Shown: in pieces, positions 29,701 through 34,891 of the stretch | How positions within the stretch are numbered: the first letter of the stretch is position 1 | How the letters are laid out: each line of letters opens with the position of its first letter | Origin: Collinsella sp. zg1085 | GTDB taxonomy: Bacteria; Actinomycetota; Coriobacteriia; Coriobacteriales; Coriobacteriaceae | Assembly (NCBI RefSeq): GCF_018889955.1 | Contig: NZ_CP076545.1 | Location: forward strand, 1,612,001 to 1,676,000 | DNA: 64,000 bases | Direction of reading: 5' to 3' | The notes under the pieces: generated by a model | What the model saw: the letters and a program-made list of their open reading frames with translations, nothing else | Databases searched by the model: none | What the model was told of the DNA's origin: nothing | Position numbers and translations under genes: made by a program

Positions 29701-32204
29701 GGTAAATTGAGCTCTCTCAGATTCCTATTATTTTCAAATGCATGAGCATGTATATATAGTAGACCTTTTGGCAAATTCAAATGACTGATGTAATTATTTT
29801 TAAATGCAGCATAGCCAATACTTGTCACCTTTGAAGGAATATCAAGCCGCGTTAAATTGTTATTATTGAAAGTGTAATCTTTGATTTCAGTTACCGATTC
29901 AGGAATAGACACATCTTGAAGATATACGTTAGCGAATGCACCACTACCGAGTGACGTGAGACCTTCATTTAGCACAAGGTGCTTAATTATCATCTTAACT
30001 TTGGAACTTTCTCCGCCATAAAACGCACGTTCTCCAATACTGCGCAGGGTCGAAGGTGTCTCAAAGCGCTCCATCTCAAGCGCCGTACCGCTAAACGCAT
30101 AATTCCCAATTGAGACAATACCTTCGTGCAAAGCAAGTGTTTTTAGGTTGTAGTTGTTATGAAACGCATAACTCCCAATTGAGGTTATAGTGCTTGGAAT
30201 GTCAACTTTTTCAAAGCGATTGCCTTCGAAAGAACCACTGGCTAGCTCGGTTATATGGTTAGGAACAGAAAACTCACGCAAATGGTTATCCCTAAATGTA
30301 CGAAAAGGAATTTTAGTGAGTGGGCTATTCCATGTAAACGACTCTATCAGGTTATTCTCAAATACGCTTTCACCCATCTCAGTCACCGAAGCAGGAATTT
30401 CTACATTCTTCAACTGATTGTTTTTGAATACCTCATTGCCTAAAGTTGTTAAGGTAGAAGGTAAGTCAATTGCTGTAAGGAGATTCCCTAGAAATGCAGC
30501 GTCTTCAATACTCTGCAGGCCATCATTAAAAGCAACATCTACAAGTTTATTGCGAACAAAAGCTTTACGTCCGACCTTCTTTAAGGTATTAGGGAAGGCA
30601 AGGGTTGCTAGTTCATTATCAGCAAAAGCTTCAGCACCAATAAACTCTAGACCTGGAGCAAAATCGATAGTTAAGAGTCGGTTTTCCTTAAAGGCTCGAA
30701 CCCCGATGAATTTGACTGTGCTTGGTATACTCACCGATATAAGACGGTTTCCTCCAAAAGCATCGTCGTCGATAGTTGTCAATCCCTCATGCAGTTTAAT
30801 CTCTGTGAGAGCGTTACTGTCAAATGCTTGTCGTTCAATTGAGGTTACTGACTCAGGAATATCAACCGAGGCAATACCTTGACCTATAAACGCAGATGCA
30901 CCAATAGAACGAATGAGCGTTCCTTCAGGCGTTGTTGGGTTAAAGGACGGCAGCACCACATCTTTATTGGTTTTAATCTTTTCTTTACCGCTTTCCGAGA
31001 GTCCCGTAACGGTATCTCCATCATAGGTAAAGTCTTTCATCAACCAGCCTTTGCCGGTTTCGCGCTCCATAGGATCTAGTCCAACAAGCACCAAACGTGT
31101 AGCAGTTGCGCTGTTGCCCGACTGGTCGGTAACCGAATAAACAACTTGCATCTCACTGGGAGCACTTGTGTCAATGCGGTCTGGCTTAACCGTAATGCGA
31201 TCAGTAATATCGTTACCCTGACCATCAGTTGCCGTAACGCCATCAAGCAGGTTATAGGTTCCGTCTACATTAATTTGGAGCACCGTCAAACCGTGAAACA
31301 TAGGGTTGGTGGAGTTAGGCTTATAGGTAAGAATAACAGGGTTGTCTTTTGAATTTTGTGCAAGCGCTTCATTAGTGAATGCAAACGCGGGCGTATCTGC
31401 AACATACTTTGGCAGCACCGGCGGCACAATCTTGGCAGTATCGTTGCCCACAAACATGAGCTTGTCGCGCGTGGTTTCGCTATATGGATTGTTAGAAATC
31501 TCGCGCGGGCTCAGGATTGTTTCGTTGCTAACCGCGTCGATACCTTTCACCCACAGCGTAATAGGACGATAGATTGAACCAAAGTGACCACGCTCAACAT
31601 CGGTTGATACTGCTGAGGCAGCTCCGCCGGTTAAAAATACATAGCGCTTGTTGTCATAGAAAGCGCCGACTCCAACTGTCTCGATAGCATCAGGCAAAAC
31701 AAGCTCAGCAAGCTGGTTATCCTTAAAGGCGCTATCACCGATGGCTTTGAGTGAAGCAGGAAGATTCAGTGTTTCAAGGCGGTTACCTGAGAAGGCTGAT
31801 GCTTTGATTTCTGTTAGGGCTGTATAGGATGCAAAATCAAGTGCGGCTATCTCGTTGTTCAAAAAAGCCTTGGCACCTATGGTCTTTAGAGCTACGGGGT
31901 CATTGGCTGTGGCAGGGTCTTCAGCTCCAGCAAGTTCTAAGCTTGAAAGCTTGTTGTAAGCAAAGGCTTCATCACCAAGGTCTGCTACCGTACGTGGCAA
32001 CACAAGCTTGGTGAGGGCATTGAACGCGAAGGCACCCTCGCCGATGCTGACAAGACCATCGGGTAAGGTAAGCTCAGTAAGCTTTACACCGGTTTTGGCG
32101 AAGTCAAAGGCATGTTCTGCAATCGAAGTAACTGGATAGGTCTCGCCATCTTTGCTTAAGGTAGCGGGGATTTCAAGCGTGGTACTGCTCCCACGATACG
32201 CCAC
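14748..32204 (-). CDS. Giant LPRTG adhesin: LRR, SpaA, 26 Cna_B repeats
   Basis: The open part is 5,818 residues, and adding the frameshifted 5' portion gives 5,990 codons. Order from the N-terminus: BspA/TpLRR-type leucine-rich repeats (LxxIGxxAFxxNxLxxLxLP) with one DUF5011-like Ig insertion, at DNA 29050-32180. Next is a ~1,000-residue adhesin region with no family I recognise (25860-29050). About seven SpaA-like domains follow (about 23450-25860; LAGAKFRL, LPGAVFGL and similar), then one divergent domain and 26 Cna_B-like repeats ending in TVTNTY (14910-23080). LPRTG, a helix and RMRKLKRKK close the protein. It is presumably a wall-anchored fibrillar adhesin of roughly 600 kDa. The shown start is a GTG with no ribosome site; the true start lies at 32674 or 32719 in another frame. 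A terminator follows the stop. Confidence 0.9.
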   Translation of the reverse strand: MAYRGSSTTLEIPATLSKDGETYPVTSIAEHAFDFAKTGVKLTELTLPDGLVSIGEGAFAFNALTKLVLPRTVADLGDEAFAYNKLSSLELAGAEDPATANDPVALKTIGAKAFLNNEIAALDFASYTALTEIKASAFSGNRLETLNLPASLKAIGDSAFKDNQLAELVLPDAIETVGVGAFYDNKRYVFLTGGAASAVSTDVERGHFGSIYRPITLWVKGIDAVSNETILSPREISNNPYSETTRDKLMFVGNDTAKIVPPVLPKYVADTPAFAFTNEALAQNSKDNPVILTYKPNSTNPMFHGLTVLQINVDGTYNLLDGVTATDGQGNDITDRITVKPDRIDTSAPSEMQVVYSVTDQSGNSATATRLVLVGLDPMERETGKGWLMKDFTYDGDTVTGLSESGKEKIKTNKDVVLPSFNPTTPEGTLIRSIGASAFIGQGIASVDIPESVTSIERQAFDSNALTEIKLHEGLTTIDDDAFGGNRLISVSIPSTVKFIGVRAFKENRLLTIDFAPGLEFIGAEAFADNELATLAFPNTLKKVGRKAFVRNKLVDVAFNDGLQSIEDAAFLGNLLTAIDLPSTLTTLGNEVFKNNQLKNVEIPASVTEMGESVFENNLIESFTWNSPLTKIPFRTFRDNHLREFSVPNHITELASGSFEGNRFEKVDIPSTITSIGSYAFHNNYNLKTLALHEGIVSIGNYAFSGTALEMERFETPSTLRSIGERAFYGGESSKVKMIIKHLVLNEGLTSLGSGAFANVYLQDVSIPESVTEIKDYTFNNNNLTRLDIPSKVTSIGYAAFKNNYISHLNLPKGLLYIHAHAFENNRNLRELNLPSTVKTIEYSAFANNKIGKLDVPASVERIESSAFEYNHLREINLKDSLGHLGYDAFSSNHLTDVRLPVRITEVPESVFSNNRISHFELAPNTTRIGRGAFENNQLSDVHIPEGVLSVGDGAFRNNLIETLTLPESLTDIDREAFRANKLSTVDIPAAVTKLGDKAFNSNRLSTVTIPNDSHLTTIGDGAFTGNKLTDLRLPTSVTTLPSGVLNNNPGWNETPGRVRVMVRDEGDNLVNPHNLAGGAGHHVNSSIVRINHVLEGSGQPIAEPNTHVATIGERVTVIPKETAAYQPVSTDAVSATVTETPNSIDISYRQNPNFKPDAVTVTVNHASGNGRVDTQKPNGLKQFSVGSEMPIVLRLQSSGDLGTIPNAWLVLDLNSPVPGGHVPEDITWPSNMASYAKSWKVENGQVKIELKDPVSSSTSLEIPLFLRFKKGETPNQFVLDLTGKARLVQNDQILKSSDTSEPIGLLGFANSRQFYKSTDKDLIMGAADPEGYIAEGTDLPIKFTYVTSSSDRYTTYREINRIKLKDIIPTYTGKDEHGVVHNDLKAKFVPELSPGWKLSADGESVELDEELSNTTGGTSSLDVPVHPIYFRFPRAKVDSRYRNRMSGTMYGVDRRGVLNGSYEEIQKKFKGKDTVWEEEPLNERNSSVEDTIKAYTLSTPTDPANVPQQGAYIYVRNASFYGTNSSMTSVQDTPRSQFLSYNFKNKDFNVSGRMPFVSKSRYGGHYANAFRDNDEDRHEEFVWATRVVVEGGNVERLAINQFGLDSRMYYTGFKIPKDFKKGELTVYDGDNMTGNVLLKQTVYGDRFDFPEAIRKKVKSFKLEFEGKVDNTPVTTTYIDMPVYSRLLNPDDSHFVSAGANDSGLSAVNRFYAKASFELDGTASDRTTPWTASRSDDTEYILIVPWESRYSLVKTLRDAEKVRDYNELLYYDLSTSFTKPEKSTIESFKFLDLLPKSVEPVEVQYSQNFLDNAVNPSYEYIENFENTGRWAVVVKADSYNPGGEDMVAAEQKFMTLVARTTTDLETSTAVVNEAYLTGQGDSAWSAGGSKPGFKFFKDDKTVLSATASFPVFLGAKLEGFKYIRRKGSPFWSPRSVRLESEEAFEYRLEVNNATSSTVKDVQIFDVLPYNKDTRVVANEDDVYVDRNTDISARKKGGALVEDRAHMTGPIRSGDGYADDYDVYYTTADSTTLKGRPAAEVVGDTSLWVTADQIGDWGAVTAFKIIAKPGRSVPGNSSRNFYVDMKAPKNEDYMFDGDKMYNTFAQRSGNTGLFIEGNSVEAEMYSKRGILQVKKLSRDPLKPGETHTPLAGAKFRLWAVAREDLDEDDAITTLGDYRVLKNPIVVTHNGAEVDELTTNASGVALFTELKMNRDYVIEEVSSPEGHKIVDKYTLVNGEDLRNDTNHYKEVEVINQKLYKPTPIEPLTGTLEFYKVDATGLPIPSTGFTLEGGPKGPNHVKRFVLSSETGLVRFENLPLFGEEYPYTLTETNPRGALHPIDPVTVRFKNNGVQKPVINLGSIKNDKGDLLVAKLGIYSLKEQNNPIHKLTRNSGRRLAGVELQLQDKGGAVLEAARTNARGEAVFKELEIGRDYYIFEPTVPPTMRNYENAATNNRVKVRIERTGVVWVNDVQSSNNYAVMPNFPERNTNRVDLIKTDENDNLLPGAVFGLFEAEKPADGQEPVFTQIATQTTDDAGQLSFEDFGVDTSVSPHRQVARVYEIRELTSPVGYVARFKPFRFETSDDTLVYFSLEAMNPSIHVKLKKFDADNRSKALPGAVFGLYAGAAGEGVPLEQATTNAEGEIEFAYRDFDMSKTYSIKEITAPDGYATADTSEVQIIDLPGLNRQGQFDGKLTYTFYNRPVKGRLELLKFGELGSMALSGVQFTLVDPSTGANHEADRVVETDAQGSASFTDLTIGKEYKLSETRSLPGYRSDEHQNIAVRINSSATVRLELVNHVTPVPFSFSKQDKAEHPIIGAQFRMERELLPGVYVEPVMQSSDQTGQVSFTHLVPGQVYRLTEVDVSSASSDVPHGADNGWQRFTGSWTVKPVLAVENGAPKIEYEVVRQPDGEAIAMPLTVVNERVEPTPVTVKVKKTFNGGTALNPLPSFKAVLTRYNEANEKETVGDAKAMTRVDGEAALTLSAEWTGLDYDYYDATARAWKPWRYEVEEQIEGAGADSYSANVTLDAANSNTTLRQFNIVNTYTPAVADVTATKTWSGGEALGDRPTVYFKLFRALGDGAAEAVAGADIKELSNGTSSVVWNALPKTDATGVAYTYSVREVDAQGADATPNDYTKDENGLSVTNTYTSPTADVSATKTWVGGEALGDRPTTHFKLFRAVGGADAVAVEGADIKELPNGTTSVTWAQMPVNDEHGNAYTYSVQEVDEHGAPATPTNYEKVESGLAVTNTYVSPTSSVRATKIWTGGEALGGRPTTYFKLFRAGGAADAVAVDGAELKELPNGTTSVEWANMPTTDASGNLYTYSVLEVDEHGTPAAPANYNKVESGLSVTNTYTSPTADVSATKTWVGGEALGDRPTTYFKLFRAITGGNAEAVDDAEIKELPHGTTSVSWSALPTTDASGNTYTYSVKEVDAQGSDAVPTNYKKTENGLGVTNTYVSPTADVSATKTWVGGEALGDRPTTYFKLFRSIPNGDAEAVANAETKELPNGTTEVSWQALPTHDEHGNVYTYSVQEVDSHGTPAAPANYNKVESGLSVTNTYTSPTADVSATKTWVGGEALGDRPTTYFKLFRAVTGGNAEAVDDAEIKELPQGTTSVSWSALPTTDASGNTYTYSVKEVDAQGSDAVPANYKKTENGLGVTNTYVSPTADVSATKTWVGGEALGDRPTTYFKLFRSIPNGDAEAVANAETKELPNGTTEVSWQALPTHDEHGNVYTYSVQEVDSHGTPAAPTNYNKVESGLSVTNTYTSPTADVSATKTWVGGEALGDRPTTYFKLFRAITGGNAEAVDDAEIKELPQGTTSVSWSALPTTDASGNTYTYSVKEVDAQGSDAVPANYKKTENGLGVTNTYVSPTADVSATKTWVNGPSEHPAVWFKLFRKIEGSDPEAVPSAEAAIKKLENGTTEATWSAMPTTDPSGKTYQYSVHEVNEQGDDFTPTNYTSAVSDNGLTVTNTYVIPKNGEARATKTWVNGSTVQSDIWLRLYRQIEGGQPEAVPSAEAPLHQLTVGTTETSWNNLSQTDINGNAYTFSVREVDEHGDPTQPENFTKLEDGLTVTNTYVVPTIEVKAIKTWVNGPATHPDVWFKLFRKVEGGQLEEVDTNKAPIKKLENGTTEASWANLEKTDIEGRTYEYSVQEVDANGADFTPEHYIKTENGLKVTNTYEIPNRGSARATKAWVNGPAEHPAVWFKLYRQIAGSELEEVPAAEAPIQKLENGTTQVLWNNLSQTDINGNAYTFSVKEVNEQGADFTPENYTAETSVDGLTVTNTYVIPKTAEATAHKAWVNGPAEHPAVWFKLYRQVEGGQPEAVPTEEAPIKKLENGTTEVSWTGLSKTDINGNAYTFSVHEVNDQGVDFTPENYTAETSNDGLTVTNTYVIPKTAEATAHKTWVNGPAIHPTVWFKLFRAIEGGQPEAVPAEEAPIKKLENGTTEASWTGLSKTDINGNAYTFTVKEVDEQGSDFTPENYTAETSNDGLTVTNTYVPPTAGRVSASKVWVNGPATHPDVWFKLYRMIAGAQPEEVPTSEAPLRKLENGTTEVLWTGLTQTDINGNPYTFMVHEVNEQGADFTPTNYTGSVSADGLTVTNTYVIPTQGEATATKAWVNGPAEHPTVWFKLYRQIAGGELEEVPAAEAPIQKLENGTTQVLWNNLSQTDINGNAYTFSVKEVNEQGADFTPENYTAETSVDGLTVTNTYVIPKTAEATAHKAWVNGPAEHPAVWFKLYRQVEGGQPEAVPTEEAPIKKLENGTTEVSWTGLSKTDINGNAYTFSVHEVNDQGVDFTPENYTAETSNDGLTVTNTYVIPKTAEATAHKTWVNGPAIHPTVWFKLFRAIEGGQPEAVPAEEAPIKKLENGTTEASWTGLSKTDINGNAYTFSVKEVDEQGADFTPENYTAETSNDGLTITNSYVIPKTAEATAHKAWVNGPDTHPTVWFKLFRAIEGGQLEAVPAEEAPIKKLENGTTEVSWTGLSKTDINGNVYTFSVHETNADGNDAVPTNYALSMSEDGLTVTNTYVAPKQGEATAHKTWVNGPAEHPTVWFKLFRAIEGGQPEAVPTEEAPIKKLENGSTEVSWTHLTQTDEFGNAYTFTVKEVDEQGADFTPENYTAETSNDGLTVTNTYVIPKTAEATAHKAWVNGPATHPTVWFKLFRAIEGGQLEAVPTEEAPIKKLENGTTEVSWTGLSKTDINGNVYTFSVHETNADGNDAVPTNYALSMSEDGLTVTNTYVAPKQGEATAHKTWVNGPAEHPTVWFKLFRAIEGGQPEAVPTEEAPIKKLENGSTEVSWTHLTQTDEFGNAYTFTVKEVDEQGADFTPENYTAETSNDGLTVTNTYVIPKTAEATAHKAWVNGPATHPTVWFKLFRAIEGGQLEAVPTEEAPIKKLENGTTEVSWTGLSKTDINGNVYIFSVKEVDEQGDDFTPENYTGTVSKDGLTVTNTYVAPTQGEATATKAWVNGPAAHPTVWFKLFRAIEDGQPEAVPTEEAPIKKLSNGITEVSWTHLTQTDEYGNAYTFTVRETDADGNDAVPASYAMTMSEDGLTVTNTYVAPTRGEATATKEWVNGPATHPTVWFKLYRQVEGSDPEEVPTDEAPLRELANGTTEASWTGLTQTDINGNEYSFSVREVDAEGNDFVPEQYVKTENGLAVTNTYVVPNMGMAKANKVWKDALAEHPTIWLRLYRQVEGGKPEAVPTSQAAIQQLTNGTTEVAWVGLDQTDERGNVYTFLVREVDAAGNSFVPENYRKAEEGLTVTNTYVAPPSTGTHRKTRKIRKTLPRTGDLTALMGVAMSSLAGFAFIAGERMRKLKRKK
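14910..20590 (-). repeat. Cna_B repeat array, type B (18 units, ~318 bp)
   Basis: Eighteen tandem units of about 105 residues with the pattern KxWVNGPAxHPxVWFKLxR, IKKLENGTTE, TDINGNxYTF and DGLTVTNTY. Neighbouring units are nearly identical at DNA level. A 636-bp period (two units) is essentially exact from about 16,000 to 17,330, and 17,540-18,300 recurs 1,272 bp further on at 18,812-19,572. This indicates recent recombination or copy-number change. Confidence 0.85.
20590..23080 (-). repeat. Cna_B repeat array, type A (8 units, 309 bp)
   Basis: Eight tandem units of 103 residues with the pattern SATKTWVGGEALGDRP, TYFKLFR and VTNTYTSPTA. Units alternate in pairs (4, 6 and 8 nearly identical; 5 and 7 nearly identical), giving a 618-bp DNA period across about 20,600-22,150. 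The array joins type B through a unit with mixed features around 20,400. Confidence 0.85.
29050..32180 (-). repeat. BspA-type leucine-rich repeat region
   Basis: Several dozen 23-residue LRR_5 units (IGxxAFxxNxLxxVxIPxSVTxI) lie in two blocks separated by a ~190-residue insert containing a DUF5011-like Ig domain (VTATDGQGNDITDRI). At the DNA level the units are diverged, unlike the near-identical Cna_B units. Confidence 0.82.
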
Positions 32205-32239
32205 AATGCTCTGCTTGCTCTTAGAGTAAAGGAAGTCCC

Positions 32240-32719
32240 CTATTGACAGAATATCTGCATTGTTAATATCGGGGCCGTCGGCGGTGTCAGGAGAAGCAGG
32301 AGTATCGGCTGCTGAAGGCGCGCTATCTGTAGCAGAACGAAGGGTGGCGTTATTTGCAGGGGATGTGGGGCCTCTGTTGGGGTAGCTTGCGGGATGGCAT
32401 CTTCTGCCTCTGTTGGCTGGGTGGTATTTGGCTCCTCGTTTGGCGAAGCCTCTGCGGGCTGGGTATTTGGCTCTTCGCTTGGCTGAGTGCTTGGCTGAGT
32501 ACGAGTAGACTCTTCCTCAGCGGCAGCAGCGCTTTCGGCATATGCCACCAGCGGTGCCATCTGGGCAGTATAGGCACTCGCATAAAGCGATGCCGTCTCC
32601 AAGACAGGAGACAGCGACAGCAGCGATGCTAAAATTCCTATTCCGAACCCTTTGAGCCCTTCAAGCTTCCCCATACCAAACTCCCATTTCATCCCGAACA
32701 GCGCGCCTTCGCCGTCCAT
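32240..32719 (-). CDS. Frameshifted 5' end of the giant adhesin
   Basis: A 159-codon open frame whose first half is a secretion signal (ILASLLSLSPVLETASLYA, then YAESAAAAEEE) followed by a Ser/Thr/Pro/Glu-rich linker with repeated QPSEEPNTQPAE-like units. Near 32359-32382 the meaningful reading moves to the frame of the giant gene. One extra C in the C4 run at 32367-32370 (or 32359-32362) would join TPTEAP directly to TSPANNATLRSATDSAP and on to IVAYRG. The joined gene has a length divisible by three. Beyond that point this frame becomes Leu/Pro-rich nonsense and ends at TAG. Of the possible starts, the ATG at 32674 has the best ribosome site (GGGAG, 6-base gap); ATG 32719 is the longest. Confidence 0.75.
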   Translation of the reverse strand: MDGEGALFGMKWEFGMGKLEGLKGFGIGILASLLSLSPVLETASLYASAYTAQMAPLVAYAESAAAAEEESTRTQPSTQPSEEPNTQPAEASPNEEPNTTQPTEAEDAIPQATPTEAPHPLQITPPFVLLQIARLQQPILLLLLTPPTAPILTMQIFCQ

Positions 32720-32770
32720 TGATTACGTATAGAATTACCGCTGAGCTTAAAAAACAGCAGTAACTGGTTC

Positions 32771-32799
32771 ACTATAGTCTAGTAAAAAGTAATTAACAA
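32771..32799 (-). promoter_or_regulatory. Promoter of the giant adhesin gene
   Basis: On the minus strand TTGTTA (32794-32799) and TATAGT (32771-32776) are separated by exactly 17 bases, a good sigma-A-type match. Transcription would start about 32764, leaving a leader of 45-90 bases to the candidate starts. Confidence 0.6.
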
Positions 32800-32829
32800 T
32801 AATTGCTCTTAATAATATTCTTGCTGGTA

Positions 32830-32845
32830 CATGCTTATAAGCATG
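32830..32845. promoter_or_regulatory. 16-bp perfect palindrome upstream of promoter
   Basis: CATGCTTATAAGCATG is its own reverse complement and ends 31 bases upstream of the -35 box of the giant gene. The location suits a dimeric activator or repressor. No family is assigned. Confidence 0.45.
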
Positions 32846-32930
32846 CATTTTTTACTGAACAGATTGCGCATCTTGTCTCTTTTTAAGGTCTCTCATGCCT
32901 GTGCACAATTGCCATATAGCACAACGAAAG

Positions 32931-32941
32931 CCCCCCCCCCC
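32931..32941. repeat. Homopolymer C11/G11 tract
   Basis: Eleven C on the plus strand, G on the coding strand of the giant gene. It lies 132 bases upstream of the -35 box and 62 bases past the end of the SRP RNA terminator region. Confidence 0.9.
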
Positions 32942-33002
32942 GATTATTTTTGCCTCGGTGGGGACTGTTGAACAAAATAAATCGCAGGTAGATAGTAGGG
33001 TT

Positions 33003-33133
33003 TTCAAAAAATAAAAGCCGTATCTGCTTGAAGGGAACGGATGCCCGCCAGAGGCTCCTTATGGCTGCTTCCTTCCGGATCTGACCAGATTCGGAACATA
33101 ACGTCATCCGTACCCTTCAAGCCTATACGACTT
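33003..33133 (-). ncRNA. ffs: Signal recognition particle RNA (4.5S-type)
   Basis: The minus strand carries the universal SRP domain IV signature GGTCAGATCCGGAAGGAAGC (within 33063-33086). The long hairpin closes with AAGTCGTAT/ATACGGCTT, GCTTGAAGGG/CCCTTCAAGC and ACGGATG/CATCCGT, giving an RNA of about 119 nt from 33133 to 33015. It is followed by CTTTTATTTTTT, which completes a rho-independent terminator down to 33003. It binds Ffh and directs signal-peptide proteins to the membrane. Confidence 0.93.
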
Positions 33134-33288
33134 GAAAACCAATAATAACGGTTATTATTCGAGGCGTCGAGTGGGCTTGCAATTCCATGAAAATGCTACT
33201 GTGCACACAACATATTCATATAATAACTGGATTTTTTGGACATCTGGGGTTCTAAAACCGTCACCAGTATATAGAGCCAGGTATGAGA

Positions 33289-33392
33289 TTTAGCTACTTT
33301 TGTTGTATTCGTTACATTCGTTGCATGACAAAATGCAACGAATCACATTTTTGTTTCATTCGATGTACAACAAAAGAGCGCTTTCGTTGCAT
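33289..33392. repeat. Hairpin-rich repeat, left copy
   Basis: About 104 bp, similar (around 88 % by eye) to the right copy at 34730-34832. It contains a perfect inverted repeat ATTCGTTGCAT / ATGCAACGAAT with a 6-base gap and a second stem built on the same word (CAACNAAAG / CTTTCGTTG). The TTGCAACGAAAGG word recurs just ahead of the GTG start of the gene that follows, so the array may contain binding sites for that gene's own product. Confidence 0.7.
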
Positions 33393-33446
33393 ATTTGTTC
33401 TATCTTTTATATAGTTAATCAAGAAATTGCAACGAAAGGAATTCTC

Positions 33447-34697
33447 GTGCACGAATCTTCTCAGCTGGAGCTTAAGTCAGTATATGCAAAGAGTTTTCTT
33501 AAAACTGTTAGCGCATATGCAAACTTTCATGACGGTGAAGTCATATTTGGGGTTGACGACAATGGTCATAACATAGGGCTGGATTCGCTAGAAGAAACAG
33601 CCCTCAAAATTGAGCACGCTATCAACGATGCCATACTTCCGCGGCCACAGTTTGAAATTATAAAAGACCAGGATACACGCACCATTACCCTCAAAGTTTA
33701 TCGAGGGCATAACGGTCCTTACTTGTACAAAGGACAGGCTTATAGACGAAGCGACACATCAACCGTTGCCATAGACAGGCTCGAACTTAACAGGCTTATT
33801 ATCTTAAGCGAAAATTTAAGCTTTGACGCACTGCCCGCTCCCGACACCAACCTCAGTTTTCATGTGTTAGAAACCGCGCTTAAACAGCAACTTGGGGTTA
33901 ATACCTTTGATGAAGACATACTTAAAACGCTTGGTCTTTTACAGCGCAACCAATTCAATCGAGCCGCCGCGCTGCTTGCCGATGAAAATAACTACCCCGG
34001 AATTGATATTGTGGTGTTTGGTGCTTCAATTAACGAAATTCGCGACCGCATCACCTCTGAAGGCAGCTCACTGCTAACTCAATTGCAGGTTGCCATGGAT
34101 AGCTACGAGCGGCATCTCAGCATTGAGCGCATCGAGGGGGTGGTGCGTACAAGGGTTGACCTCATACCGCGTGAAGCGTATCGCGAAGCTGTTGCCAATG
34201 CGCTGGTACATCGCACGTGGGACCTTAATGCTCGCATTAGAATCAGTATCTTTCCCGACAAAGTTGAAATCTCCTCACCCGGGGGACTACCTGCCGATTT
34301 GTCTGAACGCGAGTATCTTAATGGGCGCGTCTCAATTCTTCGCAATCCAATTCTTGCTGACACGTTTTACCGTTTGGGAATCATCGAAAAGTTTGGAACT
34401 GGTGTTATCCGTATTCAAGCAGCATATAAAGAGGCTCAAGAGTCACCTCAATTTGAGGTAGAAGCACACTCAATAACGGTTGTTCTTCCTGTGCTGGGCT
34501 CAACTACCGAACTTTCCAAAGACGAGGCGCGAATGTTGCGCGCTATGGCATATGGCAAGGCTTACACACGCGCCGAACTCGACCAAGAGCTTGGTTTTGA
34601 AAAATCGAAGAGTATCCGCCTTATCAATGCACTTATAGAGCGCGGACTAGTTTTTGCTGATGGGAATACGCGGAGTCGCAGGTATCAGCGGGTATAA
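33447..34697 (+). CDS. AlbA_2-type ATP-binding regulator with C-terminal wHTH
   Basis: A 416-residue protein with an N-terminal AlbA_2-like domain (SQLELKSVYAKSFLKTVSAY, then GEVIFGVDDNG), a GHKL-like region (YREAVANALVHRTWD, then SSPGGLPADLSE, then FGTGVIRI) and a C-terminal winged helix (TRAELDQELGFEKSKSIRL). It is of the same broad family as the protein at 5739-7265. I take the GTG at 33447, preceded by AAAGGA with a 6-base gap. The frame is open from 33300, but those 49 codons are read from the hairpin repeat. Near-identical repeats lie on both sides of the gene. The role is unknown; regulation or element maintenance is possible. Confidence 0.8.
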   Translation: MHESSQLELKSVYAKSFLKTVSAYANFHDGEVIFGVDDNGHNIGLDSLEETALKIEHAINDAILPRPQFEIIKDQDTRTITLKVYRGHNGPYLYKGQAYRRSDTSTVAIDRLELNRLIILSENLSFDALPAPDTNLSFHVLETALKQQLGVNTFDEDILKTLGLLQRNQFNRAAALLADENNYPGIDIVVFGASINEIRDRITSEGSSLLTQLQVAMDSYERHLSIERIEGVVRTRVDLIPREAYREAVANALVHRTWDLNARIRISIFPDKVEISSPGGLPADLSEREYLNGRVSILRNPILADTFYRLGIIEKFGTGVIRIQAAYKEAQESPQFEVEAHSITVVLPVLGSTTELSKDEARMLRAMAYGKAYTRAELDQELGFEKSKSIRLINALIERGLVFADGNTRSRRYQRV

Positions 34698-34729
34698 CAG
34701 GTTTCACCCACCTTGCCACTGAAAACGGC

Positions 34730-34865
34730 TTTAGCTGCTTTTGTTGTATTCGTTACATTCGTTGCACATTGAATGCAACGAATCGAGTTTTTGTTGCATT
34801 CGCTGTACAACGAAAGAGCGCTTTCGTTGCATTCAATGTACAACCAAACGGTGTTTTTGTTGCAC
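34730..34865. repeat. Hairpin-rich repeat, right copy
   Basis: It starts 33 bases after the AlbA_2 gene and matches 33289-33392 over 103 bp, then adds one further unit to 34865. It consists of successive stems: GAATGCAACGAA / TTTGTTGCATTC, CAACGAAAG / CTTTCGTTG (perfect, 4-base loop), and a weaker third. It lies between two convergent genes and could end both transcripts. Confidence 0.7.
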
Positions 34866-34891
34866 ATTCGCCTAATTGGGCCTCAACCCTA

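Noticed and set aside
32883-33107. 74-codon frame over the SRP RNA
   Set aside because: It is read from the SRP RNA and the poly-G region; the RNA signature is decisive.
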